A DNA stretch of 64,000 bases from Channallabes apus. Lineage: Eukaryota > Chordata > Actinopteri > Siluriformes > Clariidae. The position numbers were made by a program, and so were the translations under genes. The stretch is from positions 29,257,485 to 29,321,484 of the forward strand of contig CM060106.1 in NCBI GenBank assembly GCA_030522415.1, in the 5' to 3' direction. How positions within the stretch are numbered: the first letter of the stretch is position 1; every line of letters begins with the position of its first letter. The notes beneath the pieces were generated by a model. That model worked only from the letters and a program-made list of their open reading frames with translations. It was not told the origin of the DNA and searched no databases. This document shows, one piece after another, positions 26,601 through 38,600 of this stretch.

Positions 26601-29600
26601 ATTATTAAGTTACTGAAGCTACTGTGGTGTGTAAGGAGGCCCTGAACATGATGCCATGACTTGTTGATAGCAACAAGATTTGAAATTAATTAAACAAATG
26701 ACGAGCAGCATTCTTAGCATTGTTGTTTTTCATAACTTTAGTTCAACTTGCCAGTTGCTACAGTACCATTGCTACCCTGTACAATGCAAGTAAGTTAATC
26801 TATGCAGTTAAACATGGGCAGGCATAATGTTCTATAAGGTTATAAGCTTGTTTGAGACGACTGAAAAGGAGCCAGAAGAATCCAAACCATAAAGACCAAG
26901 TGGGCGGGATCTGTTCAATAAAAATTTTATTTGTCACATACACTGTCATACATAGTCGAAATGCTTATACGACCGCTCGTGACCTTAAAATCAAGATTAT
27001 CAATAGAAATAAATTGTGGAATACAGTAGAATAAGAATAAAATATATGAAAATTTAGCTGTAGAAAAAAATAGAACACCAAATATATAAAAGTAGGGAAA
27101 ATATGGAAACTGGTGTATGAATTGATATAGAATTTAAATAGAAATGTCCGGAGAGTGTGAAAATATGCATAAATGTGAGATGTAATGACCATAGGTGTTG
27201 CCCAGGAAACCATTAATCGTGTTGGTGCACGACTAACCAGTCTGTGATTTCTAATGACCTGCCAGACTTTTCTGTAATCTAGGTTTAGTGGGATTATTTT
27301 TTATTCTTCTCCTTCCCGCAATCTATGGTGTATATGACAAAAAAGTAAATAAATCTATGCACTTTTGTGACGGTCACCTTAGCAACGAGTCTCTGTTTAA
27401 AATGTACTTAGATCTTAAAAAATAATTTTTTTTTAATAGTTGCTAAAGATTACATTATTATTTAGTTTGATTGTTTTGCATTTCTTTTCTATTATTTGCA
27501 TTCTCATTTTGACGTCTTTGATACACTTTGCTATATCACAAGCGCATATCTCCCGCAATGTACTCAAATGTTAAATAAGTGAATGAGAATTTCTACGAGG
27601 CCTCATACCATGAGTACCTAGAGTTTACTTTGTGCTAAGTAGGAGTGTGTGTTCTCAATTTATTTATTACTCTTTGTCTGTTAACACTATGTGAAATCTC
27701 ACAAGTCTGACGGCCCAGTAATGACGACACACTTTAATTAGTTGTATTGATCAGCAGCATGTGTGTGTGTTTCTCCCGTAAATGAAGCAGATAAAGAGAC
27801 AGAGGAAGAGCCCAAGACATTGCCGTGAGGGTTTGACAGCTGAACCCAGACAGTACTACATAATAGAGTAGCAGTATGTTTGACACTGAGCATATTAACT
27901 GCTCACACTTATATATATATATATATACACACACACCCAATTGTTTCAGCGAGGCAAGCATGTGTGTGTGTGTGTCTTCTCCACTCATTATGTTTCATCT
28001 CCCAGTGTTATGTGAACTCTCAGAAGGGTCTGCTCAACTGGCCAGTGGTGAAAACACACTTTAATTAGTAGCATCGATTGAAGTTTGTGCAAGTGTGTGC
28101 GTCTGAATGTGTGCGGGTTCTTTCTGTGTTCCTCTCTGACAGAGGAGTCTGGGTGATTAATGATTGGGACAGCGTATTACACTTTGCACTGTATTCTCCG
28201 AGCGAGCGGGGGTGGCCAGGCTGCGCTCTCTAATGCGCGTCCCTCTCTCCCTCAGCTTGTTAACTATAGCAAGGATTAAAAGGAAAAAACGCTTTAGCCT
28301 GAAAATTTATAAATGAAGCAAAAGCTCGAACGTGGGCAGACGCTCTCATGGCTTCGTGGTAAAAACATGTGTGAATGAATGTCCCTTCCCAATAGAGGCT
28401 AATGCGAGGGACTGAAGGTGCGAACATGTGCGAATGCAGATAAGAGAAAGTGGAGAGACATGACAACAACCCATGTGTCTGGTTACCGTTGCAGGTGATT
28501 GCAAGTGCAACGAAATTAGAGATTCAAGCCATGACATCGTTTGTCTCGTCGTCGTTTAAATTAAGATGCTTATTTCGAAATAGAAAGATTCTGAGCATTT
28601 CAGCAGTGTTGAGGTTTGCGTTCAAATCAGTATTGATCATTCAACAAGTGGGGATTTAATTCCTGACTTTGAACTTTGAGAGCATGCAACGTTTTATGGT
28701 GGGAAAAATTGATCCAGAAAGTATATTAGTGTTTGTCTTGCTGTTGCACACATAATATGGTTTAACTTTGACTATATAATATATAGTCAAACTATGTAAT
28801 ACTGTAATAAAATTAACTATGAGTTAATAACAGTAAAAATGTGATCATTTGTATTTGTTAGTTGCATGTATGTATGAATTTCAGACAGATATACAGTAGT
28901 GTGCCCTGATAAAAATATTCACCCTTTGGGTCGATACCCAAAAATCTGTCAGATTTGATGTGCTGGTGCTCGCTACAATATGGAGTCTGGGTTTTGCGAT
29001 TTGACTGAGATACTCTAACGCATTCAGGAGGTTCTTGGTCTTTAACCACTCCAGTGCTGCTTTGGCAGGATGTTTTCCATTATGCATGATTACATGGATA
29101 ATATTTCTTTAATCCTACTGAAATCATTCTGATTATAGATTCCAACTTAAGTGTTTACATGACTGTTGATCTGATAAGATGCGCCTTTACTGCACATGCT
29201 CAAAGCATTTAATCATTTAATCAGAATATAACTTTTAGTAGAGTGCTTCTGCATGCTGTGAAGTGTTTAATCTGCATGAAATATAAATATAGAAGAAGAA
29301 TTTTTCCTCCAACTTTAAGGTGAGGCTAGGTATCCCATCTTTTACGATAAATGCCTCTGTGTTATGACTGGTTAAAAAAATTCAGTCTCGTTCAGTCTCA
29401 CATATAAAATGGGGAACTGGTTAGTCCACCCTTCCTCAGCAAAAAGATCCAGTAGATGAAAGTCCAAAGCAAAGCCTAGTATGGGAGAGTCGTTCACACT
29501 GAGATTACCAATCAGGAATAGAAGCAATAGTACTGTATCTTCCTGGAAACACATTGTGCCACATGGGAGTACAATTAGGTGACTTAAACATGCGCGGAAA

Positions 29601-32600
29601 GATTTTATTTATTCCAGCAAATGAGTACTATCTGATCAAGGGTTTACACGGCTAATGGAACCCTTTGGGAATTTGAGGTCGACACCTCAAATTAAACATT
29701 TCATTCCGATCCGCATTTTTATTCAGATTTGGCAATTATTAGTGAAATATTAGTGTCCATATAAACTCAGCAATTGCCCTGTTGAACCTCTGCACCAGTC
29801 TCACATCTGCTGAACAGGTTTTCTGCCAGGATTACCCTGACCGCTTTTTCCCAGTCCTGGTTTATGTTGCTGAAAAGCATCTCGACACCATGTTACTGAC
29901 CCCATACTTCATTCTTTCTTTTTATCACTATCATGTCACACAATAATAATGACACATAATTCCAACTTGTTAGAACTGGTGGGCTGTATGCTTGCTTTTT
30001 TTCTCCTTTTAATCCTAAAAACCCATGTTTTTTTTGTGCTACCTATTTGACCACTGTATTTATATTACTTAAATATATTAAGCTGAAAAATAGTTCCTGA
30101 GTGTTATAAAGCCTTTAAATGCTTTCCCGTTGCATAATCTTGGCTTTAACCAACATTCATTCATTCATTAATTTTCTATACCGCTTAATCCTGTGTTCAG
30201 GGTCGCGGGGGACCTGGAGCCTATCCCAGGAGACTTCGGGCACTAGGCGGGGTACACCCTGGACAGGGTGCCAATCCATCGCAGGGCACACACACATTCA
30301 CACACACACTACGGGCAATTTAGGAGCGCCAATTAGCCTAACCTGCATATCTTTGGACTGTGGGAGGAAACCGGAGTACCCGGAGGAAACCCACCATGGG
30401 GAGAACATGCAAGCCTGGCTTGAACCCAGACCCTGGAGGTGCAAGGCGACAGTGCTAACCACTACACCACCGCGCCGCCTCTATAACCAACAAACTTTAT
30501 TAATTTTTGAATGAATGTCGTTCTGAGGGAACAGAATCCATACAATAAGATTGTCCATTTCAATGACAAAGATTGACATTATATTTCCTGCTAATAGTTA
30601 CTGCATTTTATGATAAGGAATCGTGTGTAGTACAGATTTCATGGTGCAATATTTTATACCATTTAGATCTTCTACATCTGTGTGACTACATTAGAAAAAA
30701 GGAAAGCACAATTACCAGTATACAGTGAGATGTAGGCTGAGTCAATGACATCATACTTCAAGCCAGGCAAAAAGGGCCTCCACTGAAAGAGAAAAGAAAA
30801 GTAAGAGATGAGGAGCTGATGAGGAGACAGAAATGTCTGGGTCCATCATTGCTTTAGTTCTATGAGGTGTTCAGAGATGGCTCTGCCACTTTAAAATAGC
30901 TGTTAGATAGACAGGCTGCAATTCTTCTAAAGAGGCTGTGCAATTACTACATCACATCTTCTTAGCCTCGCTGTGATTGCACGAGACAGGTCATTTACCA
31001 GAACAAAAAAACTCTAATTACACTGCTGCAAGCTGTAGCCTTCACATACACGCAGAAACAGACACACTCTCTTACTCAGACAAATGTCCTGAACATTTCT
31101 ATTAGCATTATGCTACCTTAAGTGTATCGTAATGGATGTGATATAATGATACTATTGAAAAAGAAGTGGATAAATGTACATTAGTCTGACAGTTGATGAG
31201 TAAAGACGGTGCTGCACATAATGTTAACTTGTCACTACTCGGCCCAAAAAAAGTTGCACCCTCTATGATTTTGTTCAACCGGCTTTAGATTTGATTATAG
31301 TGCATGTGTGAAAATGATCCCTTTTTGCTCCCAGAAGCACCTAAAATATGCCCGTGCAATCAGGGAAGAAAACAATGCACTGATTTGATAACCTGGTCAT
31401 TCAGTACATTTTGGTCATCAGCTGACTTCATGAGACCTTATGTTGCTGAGCTTAAACATGACCAATCTTTGGCCCTAGCAAATTGAATCCTTTTTCAAAT
31501 TAACCTAACTAACAAGTGGTTTTCTTATGGCCACAGAGCTGTTTAGGCTCTAATCCTGTAACTTTTGTGTGCATTGTGTGTATGTACAGTAAATGCTTTT
31601 ACTTTCACTATAACTTTAAACATAACTGTTTTCTATTGTTTTTTTTTTTTTTTTGACAATGCAACTTTATCAAGCATTTATGTGGTTTAAATTCATGATA
31701 TATTCATGGAAAACATCTCAGGTTACTTTGCTGTAACCCTGTTCCCTGAAAAGGCAGGAACGAGATGCTGCGTGAGAACGCTATGGGAACCATTTTGTGT
31801 GCCGGTTGTGAAGCATCTGTGCAAACACGGCAAATTTTTTGGCTATATATAACCTCGGTCAGGTGACGTCATCTGATTAGACGCAGCTGCAAGTTATAAA
31901 TGCTAGTGAGCTGGCGACACACCTTAGATTAATTTGTCTGAACGGACGTCCAGTCACGTGGTAGTGCGGCTTTAGGACGCAGCATCTCGTTCCAGCCTTT
32001 TCAGGGAACAGGGTTACAGCAAAGTAACCCGAGACGTTCCCTTTCAAAGGCTTTCTCTCGATGCTGCGTGAGAACGCTATGGGAACGAGAATACCAACGC
32101 CGCCACACTACAAGTGTCTGGACCCCCAGGTTGTGTAGCGTGTGTGCATAAGGCCAGGAAGTCTCAGATCTATGTCTAGGAAGCTGACTCGAGGACTCGT
32201 GAGCCCGGAGTGGCATGGATACTGTATCCAGACTATAAAATCTTACAAATGTGTGCGGAGAGGACCAACCCGCCGCGTCACACACTTGTTGCAGGGGAAT
32301 ACCTCTTGCAAGAGCAATGGATGAGGCGACCCCTCTGGTCGAATGAGCCCTGACTCCTAGAGGCGAAGTGAGCCCACGCGCCTCATAGGAGAGGGCAATA
32401 GCATCTCTCACCCAGTGTGACAAAGTTTGTGTGGTGGCGGCCGCCCCCCGGTTGCACCCTCCATAACATATAAAGAGTTGCTCCGACTTACGCCACTGGC
32501 TGGTGCGGTGGACATAGGCCTGAAGAGCACGTACTGGGCACAGTAGGTGAAGTTTCTCCTGCTCCAAATCTACAAAAGGCGGAGGACAGAAGGCTTCCAG

Positions 32601-35600
32601 GGTGACAGGGTGCATGGTTGAGAAAGGAACTTTCGGTAGATAGTTTGGGTGAGGCTGCAGAATAGCCTTGACTAGCCCAGGGGCAAAGTCCAGGCAAGAT
32701 GAGGAAACTGATAAGGCACGCAGGTCTCCGATCCTCTTGAGAGAGGTAATGGCCATAAGAAGAACCATCTTGAGAGTCAGAAGCTTGTCGGGCGCTGACT
32801 CTAGTGGTTCAAAAGGAGTGTCGATTAGTGCTTCGAGCACAATAGATAAATCCCACGAAGGGACCATGGCTCTAGTGGGTGGCCTTCAATGAAACGGGCA
32901 ACTAAAGGGTGATTTCCCACAGTAACCCCTTCAGTCAGGACGTGGCAGGCTGAAATAGCGGCCACGTACGCTCTGAGGGCACAAGCCCGAGCACAATTTC
33001 TCTTGCAGGAATTCCAGCACTGAAACGATTTGGCAGTGGACTGGGTCCACCTGCTTTGCCATGCACCAACTTTCGAATACCTTCCATTTGAAGGCATAAA
33101 TTCTTCTAGTGGAGGGAGCCCTAGCACTTAGGATGGTGTCAATTACGCCGGAAGAAAGGCCAGCTTGACTTAATTGGTCCCGTTCAGGGGCCAAACATGA
33201 AGGTTCCAGATCTCGGACCGGGGATGAAATATTGTCCCCTGCGCCTGAGATAGAAGATCCCTCCTCACTGGAATCATCCAAGGTGAGCCGTCGAGAAGAG
33301 ATATTAGTTCTGAGAACCATACTCGGGCCGGCCAACTGGGCGCTATCAATAAGAGGCGCAAACCGTGTTGACGGACCCTCACCAGGACTCCCGGGAGCAG
33401 AGCTACTGGAGGGTACGCATAGAGGCATAAATTGGGCCACGTATTGGGTCATCGCGTCCAGACCAAGGGGAGCTGGATGAGTCAGAGAGTAGTAGAGGGG
33501 ACATTGTGCAGTCTCCTGGGAGGCAAAGAGGTCCACCTCTGCTGTAAAGAATCTCTCCCAGATTCGAGTGACTACTTCGGGGTGGAGTTTCCATTCCCCG
33601 TGATTCACAGCTTGTCTGGACAGTAAGTCTGCTCCCACGTTCCTGTATCCTGGAATGTGAATCGCCCTGTGGGACAGGAACTTGTCCTGAGCCCAGAGCA
33701 GAACCTGATGCGCTTTAACCTGGTTTAAGCGGCGCGAATGCATGGTGATTTATGTAGGAGACTACCGATGTGCTGTCCACCCGCACTAGGACATGGTAGC
33801 CTCTCAGCTGCTGGGGGAAATGCTGTAGAGCTAAAAATAGAGCTATCATTTCGAGGCAATTGATGTGCCATGCGAAAAGGTGGCCTCTCCAGCTCCCTTG
33901 GGCTGGACGGCCATCCAAGACCGCACCCCAGCCGGTAAGGGAAGCGTCTGTCGTTAGTGTAGATGGGGACATATTATTTCACTAGTTTTGACGTGTATCT
34001 TTAATTTGAAGTTTCACTCACACAACAGAAGTCTGATGATCTCTTTGTCTTTTGTCTCTTTATTTTGTCAGCATCAAAGAATCAACACTTCATACAGTCG
34101 TCTTGAGTAAATCCACTGTGATTACAACACCAGTTGCTGTATCTTATAAATTTCTTACGCATATAACAACACTTTTGTTGTATATCTGCTTACGGGTAGC
34201 TTACGGTCAAAAGCTTGTGTTTCCGTAGCCTTCCACATCTAAACTGACTTTTCTATCATGCGAAATGTGATATGGCTCTTACAGTTAGCATTTTGCGATG
34301 ACAAGATGGACCTAGAGTGTGACCCAAGGTGAGAAACTGGGGTGTGAACCACATAGAAAGGGTACAAAGTCCTTCGGGCGTAACCCTTATTCGCCTTCAG
34401 GGATTTGTTCTCGTGTGAACTCCCCTGGCTCTTAGCCACAGCTGAAAAGCTCTCATGTGCAAGAGACCCAAAGGTATCACCGTGGATGCAGCTGCCATGA
34501 GGCCTAAACATTTCTGTAAGTGATGTACAGTCACTCCTCGGTCTAGCCTGATTTCCTTCAGAGCGTTGTTTATGGATTCGACGCGAGCAGGAGACAGATG
34601 TGCCTGCATAGCGATTGAATTCCACTTGACGCACAAGTATGTTGTCATCTGCGCCAGAAAGAGAATGCTTTTCGTGGCGTTGAGTCTCAAACCCAGCGAA
34701 TGAAGATGAGCTAGGACGACATCCTGGTGTCCTGGAATGTGGCAGGATCTAACCGAAGGACTAACGTGCTGTTGGAGACCGGTGTTGTCCGAAACACCAA
34801 AGGCGGCGGAAACTGAACATCGATCTCCTGTCGGTGCCCGGGGGGGGGGGGGGGGGGCTACTATATGCCCCTCCCCGGGGGGGAACACCCCGATCGTCCT
34901 GGGCTCCGCTCTCAGGAATTCTTCTTCGTTAGGAAGACACGGCGATCTATTATCTTGGGGGCGGCCTGAGGGGTGCGCCGAGCCGTACCCCTGTCCTTAT
35001 GGGGGGGTGCGCGGCTCCTGACGCTCTCCTTCTGCGCCTCTCGCCTGGTGAGACTCAGATCAGGTCAAGGCTGGGTGGCCGACGGCCTCGACTCCTGGGC
35101 ACGGCGTGGGAGAAATTTCCCAAAGGCCTGTTCATAAAGCTTGGACTCTCTAAATCTGATAGCGACGGTATTAACCGCGTCGCCAAATAGGCCTGAGGGT
35201 GAGATAGGAGCATCAAGAAGGAATGCTCAATCTTTATCCTTAATGCCAGTTAGATTTAGCCACAGGTGCCTCTCTGCGGACACCAGGGAGGCCATAGAGC
35301 GGCCAATAGCACGGGCTGTCAGTAGCCCGTGTAGCACGCAGGGACATATCAGTAGCCCAGCGTAATTCTATGAATGCTTCGTGACTCATATTGCCGCTCG
35401 TGCTCAGATCATTCAGTAGGTCGGCCTGGTACGCCTGCAAAACCGCCATGGTGTGCAAGGAAGCGGCTTGACCTGCTGCGTGGAACGCTTTCCCTACCAG
35501 GGTAGAAGAAGTTCTACACGGCTTGAAGGGAAGTGAGGATGATGTCCCAGGAGCGAGATAGCCCGCAAACGTCTCCTCAATCTGGGGCATCATCACATAA

Positions 35601-38600
35601 CCTTGTGCCTTTGCATCCATGATATTCGAGTAAAACAAAGTCGATGGTACAAAGATACGGGAAGAAAAGGGTTTATTCCAGTTTATTCCAACTCGTTGTG
35701 GAGATCATCAAAAAAGGGGAGAGAGCGGCGTTGTGGTGCCATCTCCTGGCCACCCGACAGAAACCTGTCGTCTAATTTAGATCGCTTAGGGTGAGCTTGC
35801 TCCTTTGGCCAATCAATGTGTAGTCGTTCGACTGCACGCATTATAACTTCAATTAACTCCTCATACACTTTCTCATCTCTAGAGGATCGTTCTGAGGTAG
35901 CTAATTCCATTTCCACAGAAGCGGGAGAATTAATCTCTTCCGAACACTCACGAGAGGCACCGAAGTGCGCTCGTGAAGCGTGATCTGGGGAGAGAGCGAG
36001 AGAAAGGAGGGACTCCGTCTCTCGTGCCTCGGCCAGATCAACCTGAGATCCCCAAGAGTGCAGCGCAGCTCGTGGTTCCCTAAAAAACGCGAGGCGTACG
36101 CGTAACACTTTCATCGGGAGATTATCACATTGCTCACACTCTCCTTTAAGTCCAAGGAGAGCGTGGCTCTCACCCAAACATTCAAAACAGAGGATGTGCG
36201 TATCGCCTTCGGAAAGAAAGCTATTGCACGGGCATCTAACTCTGAACTCGGCCATTCTATCTGTTTTTCTCTCTGTTTTTAATTATGCTTGCTGCACACA
36301 CGAATTCACAATGTCGGTGAAGACAAAATGATCTGAGGTGTGTCGCTGGCTCACTAGTATTTATAACCTGCAGCTGCGCCTAATCAGATGACGTCACCTG
36401 ACCGAGGTTATATATAGCCAAAAAATTTGGCGTGCTTCACAACCGGCACACAAAATGGTTCCCATAGCGTTCTCACGCAGCATCGAGAGAAAGCCTTTGA
36501 AAGGGAACTTCATTTTTCATGGATATATTGATGGTTCAGCATGTCGTGGCAAATTTTGTGAACTGCACCAATTTTCCAAACAAAAACCCAACAACTACTT
36601 GAGTATTGAACAAGCATTTTGCAACCAAAAGTAAATGGACAGTACTGGACTGGCCAGTCAAAAGACAAGACACTCCACGAAAATTCCGCAAGATCTGTTC
36701 ACTTCATGATTTTACATGATTTATATACCCTTACTTAGCAATTACCTCATTGTTTGCACCTCCTTAAGTCAAATAGTTACTTAATATTCATTAGATGTAA
36801 ACTACTTTTGTTCAGGTCAGATTGATGTGGCAGTTACATAATTTCCCCCTCTCATCTCATATTTATTCATGTCTGAGTAGGCCTAAAAGATTGTGTTTTC
36901 ATTTTTTCCTTTTTTGGCTAAAGTTCCTTTTTTCCTAACCAGACTATTGGTTTGCAAGTACTCTGTCCTTATTATTCCCATCATATCTGATTTGTCTTTA
37001 ACTGTCCATAGTATGCCTCTACGTACATATATAAAAACTATTTATCTATTAGTACATTAATATTTGTTTTGATTATTAGTTTTGATTATACATTATACAT
37101 AATTATACAACTATGTTATTTTTCCAATGATTTTGACCTTATATATCAACTAGTACCTAATGTGCTTAATCATTGGATACTAAAATTAGAGATTAATTAA
37201 ATCATTGCATGATCATGTTTAAATTAGTATTTATTCTTCATATAACTATTGCTGGCACGCTGTGCAGGATGTACCCTGCCTCATGCCCTGAGTCTCCTGG
37301 AATAGGCTCCAGGTCCCCGCGACCCTAAATACAGGATAAAGCGGTATACTGTAGAAAATTAATGAAAGAATGAATAACTATTGCTATTGCTAGTTTAGAG
37401 TAATCACATTGATTTCCTTGCCACTGTTGCCATCGGCTTGCTCACCAGGGACAATCTGACCATTTTGACTCATACACATTCACATTCCATACAAACTTTA
37501 CTAAGTATTTTGATTGTGTAAAGCTGCTTTGCGACAATGACAATTGTTAAAAGCTCTATACAAATAAAACTGAATTGAATTGAATTGATCTGAGGCGGCG
37601 CGGTGGTGTAGTGGTTAGCACTGTCACCTTGCACCTCCAGGGTCTGGGTCAGATTCCCCGGCCAGGCTCGATTCCCATCTCTGTGTGCATGGAGTTTGCA
37701 TGTTCTCCCCGTGCTTGGTGGGTTTCCTCCGGGTACTCCGGTTTCCTCCCACAGTCCAAAGATATGCAGGTTAGGCTAATTGGCGTTCCTAAATTGCCCG
37801 TAGTGTGTGATTGGGTGTGTGAGTGTGTGTATGTGTGTGTGCCCTGCGATGCGTTGGCACCCTGTCCAGGGTGTACCCCGCCTAGTGCCTGAATTCTCCT
37901 GGGATAGGCTCCAGGTCCCCCGCGACCCTGAACACAGGATTAAGCGGTATAGAAAATGAATGAATGAATGAATGAATTGATCTGATTACTGGCTTGATTA
38001 TTTACATTATTAGTTTTTGAACCTATACTATTCAGAACTGAATTATTTACATGATTCTATTTAGTTATGATATATATACAGTAGTAGATTATAATTGGTA
38101 AAGTAAAGGTTAATTTCAGTTGTAGTACTGTATACATATTATGTAAATTTTTTGAAAGTGCAATTTTCAGATTCGGATTTCACCCATGTTTATTAAAATT
38201 CTCTCTTTGTTTAATTTTAGCTTGCAGGCGGTGCCCTTCTCGTTCATCTTGCCTGAGGATCCTCCTGAGAGCAGGTGCTTACACCCTGCCTTATCCAAAT
38301 CGCCACAATCATCGCCTTATCAGAGCACTTATTTCTCTGAGGAGGGTATTGCTGAGGATTAGTGATTAATTTGTTTCTTTCTTTCTCTTTTTTTTTTTTA
38401 CGATATATATGATTTATGTAGTTTTTGTATATTCTTATATTTTGGATCTCTGCCTGCATTTTCTGTATTTTTCATTTTCTCACATACGTTTCTGCTTGAT
38501 TATCGTTAGTTATGAGTATACAGCTGTAAAATAAAATAAAAAGGTATTATTTTTTTTCTAGTATTATCCTAAAAAATGTTAAGGATATACAACCATAATT

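Larger units (their letters stand above)
31716..36508 (-). mobile_element. DIRS-like tyrosine-recombinase retrotransposon, degenerate
   Basis: Minus-strand element with the diagnostic DIRS architecture. It has inverted (not direct) terminal repeats at 31761-31947 and 36313-36508. An internal complementary region at 31994-32088 is complementary to both outer ends. Internal order is Gag-like, RT (partial), RNase H, tyrosine recombinase. No integrase or aspartic protease. Several frameshifts, loss of most of the RT, and an inserted solo LTR make it non-functional. No target duplication is seen, as expected for this order. Confidence 0.9.

Noticed and set aside
27755..27985. Short regularly spaced GTGTGT repeats resembling an array
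   Set aside because: Simple microsatellites, no direct repeats with unique spacers; not CRISPR.
33715..33972. RNase H frame starting at a Met at 33972
   Set aside because: The Met lies within the inserted solo LTR, so the start is accidental.
34836..34885. G/C-rich palindrome-like tract as a regulatory hairpin
   Set aside because: Lies at a deletion join inside a dead DIRS element and is a homopolymer; better explained by slippage or assembly.
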